Notes: generated from the letters alone by a model not told the origin. A stretch of 64,000 bases of DNA from Pusillimonas noertemannii (GCF_003096595.1 NZ_QEKO01000005.1:124001-188000); one strand, 5' to 3'. Counted from the stretch's first letter, positions 20,405 through 30,340 are shown. Translations and numbers: made by a program.

Positions 20405-20842
20405 ATGGATGCCTTTCTTCAAGCCGCCATCGATGAAGCCCGCCAGGGCCTTGCCGAAGGCGGCATCCCCATCGGTTCGGTCATCGTCCATCAGGGCCGC
20501 ATCATCGGACGCGGGCATAATCGCCGCGTGCAGCAGGGCAGCGCCATCCTGCATGGCGAGATGGACGCCTTTGAAAATGCGGGCCGCCAGCCGGCCAGCG
20601 TCTATCGCGAGTCGGTGCTGTACACCACTTTGTCGCCTTGCCCGATGTGCACGGGAGCCATTCTGCTTTATGGCATTCCCAAGGTGATCGTGGGCGAAAA
20701 CCAGACGTTCATGGGCGACGAAGCCCTGTTGCGCGAACGCGGGGTGCAGGTCGAGGTGCTGCAAGACGCCGATTGCATCGCCATGATGCGCGGCTTCATA
20801 CGCGACAAGCCAGAACTCTGGAACGAGGACATCGGCGTCTAG
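20405..20842 (+). CDS. Cytosine deaminase, yeast type
   Basis: 145 residues, a single CDA-fold domain. The zinc site and catalytic Glu are complete: His50 and Glu52 (LHGEMDAF), Cys79 and Cys82 (SPCPMC). The C-terminus (FIRDKPELWNEDIGV) closely resembles that of yeast cytosine deaminase Fcy1, whose C-terminal Asp contacts the base, so cytosine is the likeliest substrate rather than guanine or tRNA adenosine. It would convert cytosine to uracil plus ammonia. A CodB-like cytosine permease gene lies 3 kb away on the other strand, consistent with a salvage route. Small monomer size rules out the bacterial CodA type. Confidence 0.85.
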   Translation: MDAFLQAAIDEARQGLAEGGIPIGSVIVHQGRIIGRGHNRRVQQGSAILHGEMDAFENAGRQPASVYRESVLYTTLSPCPMCTGAILLYGIPKVIVGENQTFMGDEALLRERGVQVEVLQDADCIAMMRGFIRDKPELWNEDIGV

Positions 20843-20885
20843 GGCCGGTATTTCCGTCCTGCAGCCGGGCACGGCCGCGGCAGCC

Positions 20886-21821
20886 CTAAGAAATGCCCTC
20901 GGCTTTGGCCGGCTTCTTGCGCGCTGTTTTACGCGCAGGCGGCGATGGCTGGGCGGCGTCGGCGCTCTTGGGCGCCTTGGCGCTTTTGCGGGGCTTGTTC
21001 GCGGGCTTGGCCGGGGCGGGCGGCCTGGAAACATAGGCGCCCGATTTTTCGTCGCGCCCTACGTCGAGCAGGCCCTGGGCCTGCGCTTCGTCGAGCACGC
21101 TGCCAAAGGCCTTGAACCCGTAGTACGACTCGTTGAAGTCGGGCCTGCGCCGCTTGATGGCCTGCTTAAGGGTCGAGGCCCAGATCTTGTCGCTGTCGCC
21201 GCGCTCTGAAAGCAGTGCCTCGAAGGTGTCGACCACGATGGCGATGGCCTGGTCGCGCCGGCTTTGCTGCTTGTCTTCGGACGATTGCGGGGTCTTGGCT
21301 ACTGCTTCAGGCGCTACGCCGGCGGGCTTGCGGGCCGAGCGGGTCTGGCGTACCAGGTCGTCGTAGAAGATGAATTCGTCGCAGTTGGCTATGAGCAGGT
21401 CGGAGGTCGACTGCTTGACCCCCACGCCTATGACCTGCTTGGCGTTCTCGCGCAGCTTGGACACCAGGGGCGAGAAGTCGGAGTCGCCGCTGATGATGAC
21501 GAAGGTGTCGACGTGGGCCTTGGTATAACAGAGGTCAAGGGCGTCGACCACCAGGCGGATGTCGGCCGAGTTCTTGCCCGACTGGCGCACGTGCGGAATT
21601 TCGATGAGCTCGAAGCTGGCTTCGTGCATGGCCGACTTGAAGCTTTTATAGCGCTCCCAGTCGCAGTAGGCCTTCTTGACGACGATGTTGCCCTTGAGCA
21701 GCAGCCGCTCGAGCACCAGCTGTATGTCGAACTTTTCATACTGGGCGTCGCGCACGCCCAGGGCCACGTTTTCGAAATCACAGAAAAGCGCCAGGCTGGC
21801 GCTGTCGTTTTGGTGGGCCAT
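20886..21821 (-). CDS. NYN-domain putative ribonuclease with OST-HTH domain
   Basis: 311 residues. Residues about 8-150 form a NYN (PIN-like) domain with the expected acidic residues: Asp15 (FCDFENVA), the Asp of KNSADIRLVVDAL and the Asp pair of ISGDSDFSPLV. A helical region of about 195-265 (WASTLKQAIKRRRPDFNESYYGFKAFGSVL) matches the OST-HTH/LOTUS winged helix that binds RNA. The last ~45 residues are Lys/Pro/Ala-rich and probably disordered, adding nucleic-acid affinity. Bacterial proteins of this layout are thought to be RNases, but no substrate is known here. Divergent from the iron permease gene with 156 bases between. Confidence 0.85.
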   Translation of the reverse strand: MAHQNDSASLALFCDFENVALGVRDAQYEKFDIQLVLERLLLKGNIVVKKAYCDWERYKSFKSAMHEASFELIEIPHVRQSGKNSADIRLVVDALDLCYTKAHVDTFVIISGDSDFSPLVSKLRENAKQVIGVGVKQSTSDLLIANCDEFIFYDDLVRQTRSARKPAGVAPEAVAKTPQSSEDKQQSRRDQAIAIVVDTFEALLSERGDSDKIWASTLKQAIKRRRPDFNESYYGFKAFGSVLDEAQAQGLLDVGRDEKSGAYVSRPPAPAKPANKPRKSAKAPKSADAAQPSPPARKTARKKPAKAEGIS

Positions 21822-21977
21822 GCGGTTGCTCCGGCGTGGATGTGCGAATTGCAGCCATGATACCGTTTTCAGTGTACTGTCGGGCAGGGCGGCCGCCGTT
21901 CAGCCTGCCGTTAGTTGGTTCGCGTATAGTAATGGCGGGAATAAGTCTCGTTTACGCAATAAATTTCACGGAGCATC

Positions 21978-23918
21978 ATGATTCTGGCCGGGTTTGGGGT
22001 AAAGGCGGTACGCGTTCTTGCGTGCCTGATGATGGTTTTTGCCGGCGCATCGGCATATGCGCAATCCGGCGGGCAGGGCGCCGACGCACGCCAGTTGTGG
22101 CAGTTGCTCGACTATGTCGCGGTCGATTACAGCGGTGCCGTGCAGGGTGGCGAAGTCATCAGCGAAGGCGAGTATTCCGAAATGCTCGAGTTCACCCAGA
22201 CGGCGGCGGCGCGCCTGCAGGCTTTGCCCCCCACCGAGTCCAAGGATGAGATCGCCTCTCTGGTGCAAAACCTGGGGCAGGCGGTGCGGGACAAGGCCGA
22301 CGCGGCTCAAGTGGCCGAAATCGCCCACCAGGCCAATGCCTTGCTGCTCAAGGCCTATCCCATGCCCGTGGCGCCCGATCATGTTCCCGACCTGCAGGTG
22401 GGTGCGCGCTTGTATGCGACGCACTGCGCTTCCTGCCACGGCGTGGGCGGCGATGCGGACGGCATTGCCGCGGCGGGGCTCGACCCGGCCCCCATCGCCT
22501 TCACCGATGCCGATCGCGCGGCGTCGCGCAGCGTGCTGGCGCTGTATCAGGTCATCTCCCAGGGCGTCGAGGGTACGTCCATGGCCTCCTTCGCCGCGCT
22601 TTCCGACGACGAGCGCTGGGCCTTGGCGTTTTTTGCGGGCGGCATGGCCTATGACGACGCCATGCGCGAGCGGGGCCGCGACATCTGGAACAACGACCCC
22701 AAGGCCAAGGCGCTGTATCAAGATCTGGCCGCCGTCGCCACGACGAGCCAGGCCGAGGCCGCACGCACGCTCGATGCCGATGCGGCCCGCGACCTGACCG
22801 CCTTCCTGCGTGCCGAGCCTGCCGTGGTCGCCGCCGCGGAGCAGTCGGGTGTTTCTCTGGCCCGGCAGCGCCTGGCCGAAAGTCTCGCGGCCTTGCGCGC
22901 GGGCGAACATGCCGCGGCGTCGTCGCTGGCCCTTTCGGCCTATCTCGACGGATTCGAGCCGATCGAACCCATGCTCCGCGCGCGCAATGCCAGCCTGCTG
23001 ACTGAAGTAGAAGACGCCATGCTGGCCTATCGGTCGGCCGTCGGAAGCCGCGATGTCGCCGCCGCCGAGCAGGTGGCGGGCCGCCTGGATGGCCTGTTCG
23101 CCCGCGTGGACGGCGAGATGGGCCAGTCTCAGGCGGCGCCGCTTACCACCTTCCTGGGCGCGCTGACGATATTGCTGCGCGAAGGCCTGGAAGCCCTTCT
23201 CATCGTCATCGGCATCATCGCTTTCCTGAAGAAGGCCGAGCGCCCCGACGCCCTGAAGGCAGTGCATGCCGGCTGGGTGCTGGCTTTGGTGGCGGGCGCT
23301 CTCACCTGGGTGGCGGCCACCTACCTCGTTACCATCAGCGGGGCCAGCCGAGAACTGACCGAGGGCCTGGGTTCGTTGCTGGCAGCCGTGGTGTTGCTGG
23401 GCGTCGGGCTGTGGATGCACCAGAAAAGCGCGGCCGGCCGCTGGCAGGAATACCTGCACCGGAAGGTGTCGGGCGCGATGAGCCACCGCTCGGCCTGGGG
23501 CCTGTTCGCCCTGGCCTTCATCGCGGTGTACCGCGAAGTGTTCGAAACCGTGCTGTTCTACTCGGCCCTGGCCACCGACGGCAACGGCGGCGCCTTGCTG
23601 GCGGGCTTTGCCGTTGCGGTTGCGCTGCTGGCCATCGTCGCCTGGATATTGCTGCGCACCAGCGCCCGCATGCCGATAGGCAAGTTTTTCTCGCTGACCT
23701 CCATCCTGGTTGCCCTGCTGGCCATCGTGCTTGCGGGCAAGGGGGTGTCGGCCCTGCAGGAGGCCGGCTGGATAGACGTTCTGCCCGTGGCCGCGCCGCG
23801 CATCGAGATACTGGGCGTGTATCCCACCCTGCAGACGCTGGCTGCGCAGGCCATCGTGCTGGCCATCATCGTGGTGTGCTTCGCCCTTCAGCGGCGCAAG
23901 GGGGCGGGCAGGGCATGA
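21978..23918 (+). CDS. Cytochrome c / FTR1-family iron permease
   Basis: 646 residues. Signal peptide (about 1-27), helical region, then a class I heme c domain with CASCH at 150-154. A periplasmic helical domain (about 230-385) leads to the FTR1 permease (about 390-640) with seven helices and both family iron motifs: REGLE (401-405) and REVFE (519-523). This fusion is found in proteobacterial FTR1 homologues; FTR1 proteins import ferric iron after ferrous oxidation, and the attached cytochrome could take the electron. The permease direction and metal here are inferred. GGAG 4 bases before the ATG supports the start. No separate ferroxidase gene is adjacent. Confidence 0.88.
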   Translation: MILAGFGVKAVRVLACLMMVFAGASAYAQSGGQGADARQLWQLLDYVAVDYSGAVQGGEVISEGEYSEMLEFTQTAAARLQALPPTESKDEIASLVQNLGQAVRDKADAAQVAEIAHQANALLLKAYPMPVAPDHVPDLQVGARLYATHCASCHGVGGDADGIAAAGLDPAPIAFTDADRAASRSVLALYQVISQGVEGTSMASFAALSDDERWALAFFAGGMAYDDAMRERGRDIWNNDPKAKALYQDLAAVATTSQAEAARTLDADAARDLTAFLRAEPAVVAAAEQSGVSLARQRLAESLAALRAGEHAAASSLALSAYLDGFEPIEPMLRARNASLLTEVEDAMLAYRSAVGSRDVAAAEQVAGRLDGLFARVDGEMGQSQAAPLTTFLGALTILLREGLEALLIVIGIIAFLKKAERPDALKAVHAGWVLALVAGALTWVAATYLVTISGASRELTEGLGSLLAAVVLLGVGLWMHQKSAAGRWQEYLHRKVSGAMSHRSAWGLFALAFIAVYREVFETVLFYSALATDGNGGALLAGFAVAVALLAIVAWILLRTSARMPIGKFFSLTSILVALLAIVLAGKGVSALQEAGWIDVLPVAAPRIEILGVYPTLQTLAAQAIVLAIIVVCFALQRRKGAGRA

Positions 23919-23957
23919 CAGCGCAAGGCGCCGGACGGCGGCCTGGAACGACGATGC

Positions 23958-25166
23958 TCAGCGGCGCAGGCGCGTCAGCAGGGGGTAGGAAAGCAGGGCG
24001 CCCAGCACGGCATTGACGGGCACGATGCCGGGCAGCCAGCGGCCGCAGGCAAGGCCCACCGCCACGGCCGCGATGGCCGCGGGGTTGAGCGCCACGACGT
24101 CCGTGGCCGGATAGTGCCGGTAGCGCCCGCGGTTTACCAGGTAGTCGGCAATGATCACGCCGCCTATGGGCGGAATGGCGGCCGACAAAAAGCTTAGCCA
24201 GCCCACGAAGTGGTGGTACAGCCACATGGCCGCAAGGGTGCCGGCAAGGCCGTTGAACACCGCCAGCACCCGGCTCGACAGGCCCGTGATGTTTGCAAAG
24301 CCCAGGCCCGAGGCATACAGCGCATTGTCGTTGGTGGTCCAGATGTTCAGGCCCAGCACCACGATGGCGGGCCAGATCAGGCCCTGCATCATCATCACGT
24401 CGCTGATGTCGGCCTGGCCCGTTGCGGCGGCGCCGGCCGCGCCGAAGATGAACATCAGCGAATTGCCGGCGAAAAAGGCCACCAGGCACACCACCACGGC
24501 CATCATGGCGCTGCGGCCGAACCGGACGAAATCGGCGGTAAGCGTGCCGGCGCTGATGAACGACCCCACCACCAGGGCGATGGCGGCCTCCAGCGGCATG
24601 GGGTCGCTTGCGACGCCGGCGCGCAATGCGTCCAGCCCTCCGGCCTGTTCAACGGCCAGCCACACCGAATAGCTTCCCAGCAGCGCGATGGCGGGTACGG
24701 CGACCACGGACAGCGCGGTCAGCCCCGCGATGCCGAAGTACACGGTAAGGGTCATGAGAATGCCCGAGATTGCAATGAGCAAGTGGGTGTCCCAGCCCGT
24801 GGCCTTGGCCACCGGAATGGCGAACATGGCCACGCCCACGCCGAACCAGCCCACTTGTGTGCCGCCCAGCAGCAGCGAGGGCAGCCACGAACCTTTGACG
24901 CCGAATGAATAATGGGCAAGCAAATGGGTGGACAGGCCGGTGCGCGCGCCGATGTATCCGAGCGCGGCCGTGTAGATGCCCAATATGAGATTGCCCGCCA
25001 CGACGGCCTGGAAGAATTCGTCGAACGAGAGCCCCGCGCCAAGTGTTCCTCCGGCCCACATGCTGGCCGAGAAGAAGGTCAGGCCCAGCATGACGGCGCT
25101 AAGCGCCAGCGTGTTTCGGCGTGCCGAAGCCGGCACGGGGCGCCGGCTGAAGTTGGCGTCATCCAT
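23958..25166 (-). CDS. CodB-like cytosine/purine permease (NCS1 family)
   Basis: 402 residues, 12 hydrophobic helices. Family blocks are visible: FSASMWAGGTLGAGL in helix 1, the SFGVKGSWLPSLLLGGTQVGWFGVG stretch (positions about 87-111), GTLTADFVRFGR in the middle and LNIWTTNDNALYASGLG in helix 8, all typical of the nucleobase:cation symporter-1 family and specifically CodB. Likely imports cytosine with a cation. The gene overlaps the end of the upstream MFS gene by 8 bases, so the two are co-translated. A cytosine deaminase gene lies nearby (20.4 kb). Confidence 0.85.
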   Translation of the reverse strand: MDDANFSRRPVPASARRNTLALSAVMLGLTFFSASMWAGGTLGAGLSFDEFFQAVVAGNLILGIYTAALGYIGARTGLSTHLLAHYSFGVKGSWLPSLLLGGTQVGWFGVGVAMFAIPVAKATGWDTHLLIAISGILMTLTVYFGIAGLTALSVVAVPAIALLGSYSVWLAVEQAGGLDALRAGVASDPMPLEAAIALVVGSFISAGTLTADFVRFGRSAMMAVVVCLVAFFAGNSLMFIFGAAGAAATGQADISDVMMMQGLIWPAIVVLGLNIWTTNDNALYASGLGFANITGLSSRVLAVFNGLAGTLAAMWLYHHFVGWLSFLSAAIPPIGGVIIADYLVNRGRYRHYPATDVVALNPAAIAAVAVGLACGRWLPGIVPVNAVLGALLSYPLLTRLRR

Positions 25167-26370
25167 GCGGGCGCTCCTGGGCCTTGCGATGGCGCTTTAT
25201 GGAGCGTGCCAGCCATAGGCCCAGGAGCGGAAGCGCCGCCACGCTGGGCAGGAAGGCCAGGCGGGTGCCCAGGCTTTCGAGCAAGAGGGCGATGATGCTG
25301 ACGCCTATGGACTGGCCCAGGAACAGGCTGCAGGCAAATAAGGATACGGCGGTGCCGCGCGCCAGGGGAGCCATTTGCGTGGCGTTGGCCTGCAGGGTGT
25401 TGTGGATGAGGTAAAAGCCGAAGCCGGCGATCGCGCAGGCGGGCATCGCCCATCCCCATGAGGGCGCGAAGGCCAGGAGGCCGTACGCGGCGGCCATCAG
25501 GATGCTGCCGCATACCACCATGCTCTGTTCCCCCAGCCGTGTCACGATGCGGCGGGCAAACAGGGTGTAGCCCAGGCCGCCCAGGCCGTACAGCACCACT
25601 ACGCCTCCGGCCATGCTCAGCGACAGGCCGAAATGCTTGTACAGGTGCACCGGGATGAAGACGAAGGCGCCATAGGCGAAGCAGCCCTCTATCAGGGCCG
25701 CAATCAGTATGCGGCGGGCCCAGGGGGTGCGCAGCACCAGCATTAGCTGGGCGGCATAGCTTTTGTTTTCCTTGCGGCTTGCCGCACTGGGCGCGGGAGG
25801 CAGGTCGCGCACCATGAGCGCCGTGGCCGCGCCGAACAGCAGGACCAGCAGCACAAAGGCGGCGCGCCAGCCCAGCGTGTCGGCAAACACGCCGCCCGCC
25901 CATTGGCCGGCGATCATGCCCAAAATGGTGGCCGGCAGGAACTTGGCCAGCTCTTGCTGCCTGCGCGTGTAGGGTACCGAGTCGCCGATATAGGCCATGC
26001 TAAGGGGAATGATGCCGCCCGCCGTGGCGCCCGCCAGAAAGCGCAGCCCGATCAGCACCGAGAGGTCGGGCGAGAAGACCAGGGCCAGGTTCAGAACGGC
26101 CGAAACCGCCACGGCCAGGCAAATTACACGTTGTTTGCCGTAGCGATCGCCCAAGGGCCCGTAGACCAGTTGGAAGACGCCATAGGCAATGGCGAACATC
26201 GAGACCGCCCCGGCTGCGGCGCCGATATCCGCGCCGAAGTAATGGGCCAGTTCGGGTAGCAGCGTGTCGCAAAGCCGCATGCTGGCCATGCTTGCAAACC
26301 CTGCGCAGGCGACCAGCCAGAAGTAGCGTCTATAGGAGGCGGATGCGGTTTGGTCTTGAGGATCGGACAC
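25159..26370 (-). CDS. Major facilitator superfamily transporter
   Basis: 403 residues, 12 helices. I chose the GTG at 26370: AGGAG lies 8 bases upstream and the frame above it lies in non-coding sequence. MFS motif A is seen between helices 2 and 3 (YGPLGDRYGKQRVI) and a related copy in the second half (LFARRIVTRLGEQ). It resembles YdhP/AraJ or Bcr-type drug:H+ exporters but the substrate cannot be told. It overlaps the start of the CodB-like gene, suggesting joint expression, perhaps with a nucleobase analogue or purine-related substrate (inference). Confidence 0.8.
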   Translation of the reverse strand: MSDPQDQTASASYRRYFWLVACAGFASMASMRLCDTLLPELAHYFGADIGAAAGAVSMFAIAYGVFQLVYGPLGDRYGKQRVICLAVAVSAVLNLALVFSPDLSVLIGLRFLAGATAGGIIPLSMAYIGDSVPYTRRQQELAKFLPATILGMIAGQWAGGVFADTLGWRAAFVLLVLLFGAATALMVRDLPPAPSAASRKENKSYAAQLMLVLRTPWARRILIAALIEGCFAYGAFVFIPVHLYKHFGLSLSMAGGVVVLYGLGGLGYTLFARRIVTRLGEQSMVVCGSILMAAAYGLLAFAPSWGWAMPACAIAGFGFYLIHNTLQANATQMAPLARGTAVSLFACSLFLGQSIGVSIIALLLESLGTRLAFLPSVAALPLLGLWLARSIKRHRKAQERPHG

Positions 26371-26469
26371 CGCCGGATCTCCTGTATTCGCGGACAAGGC
26401 GTAGTGTATCGCTATATGTCCGGCCGGTTTTTGGTTTAACCTTACGGCAATCCTAACGCCTCCCTCATC

Positions 26470-27594
26470 ATGCAACCCATCCTGCCCGCCTATCTCATCA
26501 CACGCTGGCTGCTCGTGCTCGTCATTCTTGCCGGGCTTTATTTTCTTCGTGGTTTCCTGGTTCCCGTCCTGGCCGCCCTGATCATATGCCTGGCCAGCTG
26601 GCCCCTGTACCAGCGCCTGCTGCGCCGCTGCGGAGGGCGCGACGCGCTTGCCGCCAGCCTGGCCCTGGGCATAGTCATCCTGGTCCTCATCATTCCGCTG
26701 TCCTTGGCGCTGAGCTTTGCCGTGCAAGAGGCCAGCAGCTTCATACGCTGGGCGCTGGCGGCCAACCGCGACGGCGTGCCCGTGCCGCTCTGGCTGCTCG
26801 AACTGCCCCTGGCGGGTGAATGGCTCGCCCGTCACTGGGTCACCTACCTGGGCGAGCCTCATGCGCTGGGCGAGCTGGTCGAGATGGTCAGCGGCGAGCA
26901 TCTGGGCAACATCTACCGCATGCTTCTGTCGGCCACCGGCGACGTCTTCCGCCTTCTGCTCACCGTCATCTTCATGCTCATCGTGCTGTTTTTCGTCTAC
27001 AAGGACGGCGCGCGCATCCGCACCCAGCTCGACGTCGTTGGCGAGCGTGTGCTGCCCGGCCGCTGGCAGCGCTTCTCGCGCATGGTGCCGGCCACCATCA
27101 ACTCCACCGTGACCGGCATGGGGCTGATCGCCTTGGGCGAGGGCGTGGTGCTGGGTGTGGCCTATTGGGTGGCCGGTGTGCCGTCGCCGGTATTGCTCGG
27201 CGTGGTCACGGGTTTCATGGCCCTGATCCCGGGCGGCGCGCCGCTGTCCTTTACGCTAGTGTCGCTGTATCTGGTCGGCTCGGGCAATGCCATGGCCGGC
27301 CTGGGCCTCTTCCTGTGGGGCACGGTCGAACTGTTCATCGTCGACAAGACCCTGCGTCCCCGCCTGGTGGGCGGTCCGGTCAAGCTGCCTTTCCTGCCCA
27401 CTTTCTTCGGCCTGGTGGGGGGAGTGCAGACCATGGGCTTCGTGGGCCTGTTCATCGGCCCCGTGCTGATGGCGCTGCTGGTCGCCATCTGGCGCGAATG
27501 GACACTCGAAGAGCGCGAGGAAGTTCCCGAACTGGCCGACGCGGGGCAGGAAGCCCCCACGGCCACGCTGCGCGCGGAAGAAGCCGGCCGCTAA
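26470..27594 (+). CDS. AI-2E transporter-family (PerM/YdiK-like) membrane protein
   Basis: 374 residues. Two N-terminal helix hairpins (about 10-45, 60-80), a central amphipathic helical region (about 85-155), then helices 4-8 with the family signature FVYKDG (about 175-180), FMALIPGGAPLSF (about 257-269) and the C-terminal VGLFIGPVLMALL. This is the AI-2E/UPF0118 family. Members include possible autoinducer-2 exporters and Na+/H+ antiporters, so the substrate is open. The acidic C-terminal tail is cytoplasmic. Divergent from the MFS gene with 99 bases between. Confidence 0.85.
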   Translation: MQPILPAYLITRWLLVLVILAGLYFLRGFLVPVLAALIICLASWPLYQRLLRRCGGRDALAASLALGIVILVLIIPLSLALSFAVQEASSFIRWALAANRDGVPVPLWLLELPLAGEWLARHWVTYLGEPHALGELVEMVSGEHLGNIYRMLLSATGDVFRLLLTVIFMLIVLFFVYKDGARIRTQLDVVGERVLPGRWQRFSRMVPATINSTVTGMGLIALGEGVVLGVAYWVAGVPSPVLLGVVTGFMALIPGGAPLSFTLVSLYLVGSGNAMAGLGLFLWGTVELFIVDKTLRPRLVGGPVKLPFLPTFFGLVGGVQTMGFVGLFIGPVLMALLVAIWREWTLEEREEVPELADAGQEAPTATLRAEEAGR

Positions 27595-27981
27595 GCCGTC
27601 AACGAGCGTCTTCCGGGACGCGCCCGTCCGTGGCCTTGATGGTCGCAGACTATACGGCCGGCACCCGACGGGCGTGCAACAGGGGCCTGGCTCATCCACC
27701 GTCCGTTCCGAGCGTGGGGCATGCATGCCCTCCGGCGGATTCGTGTCTTGGTTATTTCTGTCCGCGAAATGCAGTGTGCTCTTCGTCGCGTATCTGTGTT
27801 GAAGCAGTATTGAATGTCGGTTTTCTGCGACGAAGTAGCCGTTTTTCTTCAAGTGCGCCGGATTTTTGCCTTACAAAGCTGACATTTAGTTGACTATGTT
27901 ATTAAGAATGATTACTGTTCATGATCGCGGGGCACGCGCCCATGGGGCGTGGATTTTCATATCAATAACAGGAAACCATTC
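27595..27981. other. 387-base region upstream of the siderophore receptor
   Basis: Holds the promoter and probable Fur site of the receptor at its right end. An imperfectly explained feature is a perfect 9-bp inverted repeat, CTTCGTCGC (27781-27789) and GCGACGAAG (27827-27835), 37 bases apart. No convincing open frame is present; the antisense frame crossing 27256-27852 is a shadow of the AI-2E-family gene plus non-coding sequence. Base composition becomes AT-richer after 27760. Confidence 0.55.
27890..27918 (+). promoter_or_regulatory. Probable Fur-controlled promoter of the siderophore receptor
   Basis: TTGACT (27890-27895), a 17-base spacer and TACTGT (27913-27918) form a sigma70-like promoter. 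The sequence TTATTAAGAATGATTACTG (27899-27917) covers the spacer and -10 and matches the core of the Fur consensus (GAGAATCATT-like) at most positions. Overlap would give iron repression. The match is partial, so Fur binding is inferred mainly from the siderophore receptor downstream. Confidence 0.55.
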
Positions 27982-30285
27982 ATGGTCAAGAACTCTCAGC
28001 ACTCTTCCCAACGTTTCAACCTGCTGTATCTGGCCGTATGCGGTGCGCTGGCGGTGCCCGCAACGGCGGCGGCCCAGGACAGCGGGGTATCGCAGCTGGC
28101 TCCGGTCCAGGTTCAGGGCACGGCGCCGGCATTCAAGCCCGAGGCCGTGCAGTCGGTCAAGTTCACGGCGCCGCTGGTAGACACGCCGCAAACCATCAAT
28201 ATCGTTCCCTCCGAGGTCCTTCGGCAGCAGAACGCGCAGTCCCTGCAAGAGGTGCTGAGCAATGTGCCGGGCGTTACGTTTTCTTCCGGCGAAGGCGGCG
28301 CCGGATGGGGCGACATGATGACGATACGCGGTTTCTCGGCCGAGCAAAGCATCACGGTCGACGGCGTACGCGAAAGCGCCCTCAGCACCCGCACCGACAC
28401 ATTCAACCTCGAGCAGGCCGAAGTCTTCAAGGGCACCGGTTCGATCGAGTCAGGGGTGGCCGCCGTGGGCGGTTCGGTGAACCTGGTTACCAAGACCCCC
28501 CGGCTGGACAGCTTCTACAACTTCCATGCCGGCGTGGGCACCGACCATTACCGGCGCACCACGGCCGACCTGAACCACCAGGTGGGCGATACCAGCGCAT
28601 TCCGCCTGAACGCCATGTGGCACGAGAACGACGTGGCCAAGCGCGGTGGCTCCGACTACGAACGCTGGGGCATTGCGCCATCTTTCAGTTGGGGCCTTGG
28701 CACCGATACCCGCATCACCGCCATGTATATGTACCAGAAGGACGACAACACCCCCGACTGGGGCGTGCCGGTCAATCGCAGCGGCCATCGCATGAACGGC
28801 ATCTCGCGCGAGTACTGGGGCCAGTTCGACAATGTCGATACCGAACAGACCGAGCACAGCAGCGCCACTTTGCGCGTCGAGCACGATTTCAATGCCAAGA
28901 CCTCTATCCGCAACCAGACGCGCTGGTCCGAAACCAAGCGGTTCACTTTGCTGAACACGGGTGGCCGGATGCTGAACGCGGTCGGCGCGACCGAAGCCGG
29001 ACAGCTCATTCCCGCACCCGGCAGCAGCAATTATTGGGGCTACGACAGTGCCGGCAACGAGGTCTATCCCACCGGCTACCTGGCCGTGAACCGCCTGCGG
29101 GGCAACGTCAATTCCTACAAGGGCAGGATCTTCGCCAACCAGACGGACCTGAACCTGGATTTCCACACCGGCAGCGTGCGCCATCAGATGGTGACCGGGG
29201 TGGAGTTCTACGAAGAAAGCTACCGCAAGGATCCTCGCAGCTACAGCGTTCCCAGCTTCATCCCCGACCGACAGGCCCTGGTCATCGACGTCAGGAACCC
29301 GATCACCCATTACGACGGGCCGTGGACGACCCTGGATTACACCGACGAAAGCGGCGCCAAGGTCACCAATTGGGGCTTGTACGTCTATGACCAGATTTCG
29401 CTGAACGAAAACTGGGAAATCGCAGCCGGCGTGCGCTACGATAAATTCAAGGTCAAATGGTACGACAGCGACGGCAGCCGCCTTGCCGATGAGCAAAGCG
29501 ACGGTGTATGGAGCGGTCGCCTGGGTGTGGTCTACAAGCCGGTGCGCAACGGCAGCATCTATCTTTCATACAGCCAGGCATCCCAGCCTTCCGCCGCCGC
29601 AGCGGCTTCGCGTAGCGGCGGCGGCAGTGCCGACGCCAATTACTCACCTGGCAAGGCGAAGACCTGGGAACTGGGCACCAAATGGGACGTGCTAGAGAAC
29701 AAGCTGGCGCTTACCGCGGCTGTGTTCCAGGTCGAGCGCAGCAACCCCTCCGATACCGACGAACTGGGCCAACCCACCCAGCGCAGCGGCAAAGAGCGTG
29801 TGCGCGGAATCGAACTCGGCGTTGCAGGAAACCTGACGCCCAAGTGGTCGGTATACGGGGGATGGGCCTTGTTGCGCAGCAAGATCCTCGAGGACGAAGC
29901 AGACCCCATGCAAGAGGGCGGCAAGATGAAGAACGTGCCCGACATGACTTTCAATCTCTGGAGCAACTACTCGTTCGATCATCAATGGGATGCCGGCGTG
30001 GGTGCCCAGTACATTGGCAAGCGCCGCTTCACGGCGGGCAACTACACCTCGGCAAGGGCGCCCGGAGGGCAGCAGCCCAACGACGTCTACATGCCCAGCT
30101 ACTGGGTGTTCAACGCCGCCGTGGGATACAAGGTGAATAAGAACTTTGCCCTGCGCCTGAACGTCAACAATATTTTCGACAAGTTCTACTTGCAGCGCAC
30201 TACAAGCAGCTCCGACGGCTTCCAGTTGTATGGCGTGCCCGGTGCGGGCCGCACCGTCATGCTCAGCGCCGACGCAACGTTCTAG
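27982..30285 (+). CDS. TonB-dependent siderophore receptor (Fiu/PiuA-like)
   Basis: 767 residues from the ATG at 27982, which has AGGA 8 bases upstream and opens the signal peptide (about 1-32, ending ATAAAQ); an upstream GTG adds only 11 residues. The plug (about 60-175) contains [30 protein letters not shown] and [17 protein letters not shown], typical of TonB siderophore receptors. The barrel ends with the expected aromatic residue (MLSADATF). The gene for a PiuC/YbiX hydroxylase follows, an arrangement shared with fiu-ybiX of E. coli and piuA-piuC of Pseudomonas, which points to a catecholate siderophore or its degradation product. Ligand not proven. Confidence 0.9.
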   Translation: MVKNSQHSSQRFNLLYLAVCGALAVPATAAAQDSGVSQLAPVQVQGTAPAFKPEAVQSVKFTAPLVDTPQTINIVPSEVLRQQNAQSLQEVLSNVPGVTFSSGEGGAGWGDMMTIRGFSAEQSITVDGVRESALSTRTDTFNLEQAEVFKGTGSIESGVAAVGGSVNLVTKTPRLDSFYNFHAGVGTDHYRRTTADLNHQVGDTSAFRLNAMWHENDVAKRGGSDYERWGIAPSFSWGLGTDTRITAMYMYQKDDNTPDWGVPVNRSGHRMNGISREYWGQFDNVDTEQTEHSSATLRVEHDFNAKTSIRNQTRWSETKRFTLLNTGGRMLNAVGATEAGQLIPAPGSSNYWGYDSAGNEVYPTGYLAVNRLRGNVNSYKGRIFANQTDLNLDFHTGSVRHQMVTGVEFYEESYRKDPRSYSVPSFIPDRQALVIDVRNPITHYDGPWTTLDYTDESGAKVTNWGLYVYDQISLNENWEIAAGVRYDKFKVKWYDSDGSRLADEQSDGVWSGRLGVVYKPVRNGSIYLSYSQASQPSAAAAASRSGGGSADANYSPGKAKTWELGTKWDVLENKLALTAAVFQVERSNPSDTDELGQPTQRSGKERVRGIELGVAGNLTPKWSVYGGWALLRSKILEDEADPMQEGGKMKNVPDMTFNLWSNYSFDHQWDAGVGAQYIGKRRFTAGNYTSARAPGGQQPNDVYMPSYWVFNAAVGYKVNKNFALRLNVNNIFDKFYLQRTTSSSDGFQLYGVPGAGRTVMLSADATF

Positions 30286-30340
30286 TTTTTCGGAACCGAA
30301 GTTGTCGATGAAATCGGCCGCGCAACAGCGGCCGGCCCTG

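Noticed and set aside
21895-21975. Fur box upstream of the cytochrome/FTR1 gene
   Set aside because: GGAATAAGTCTCGTTTAC has only partial similarity to the Fur consensus and no symmetry; not enough to call.
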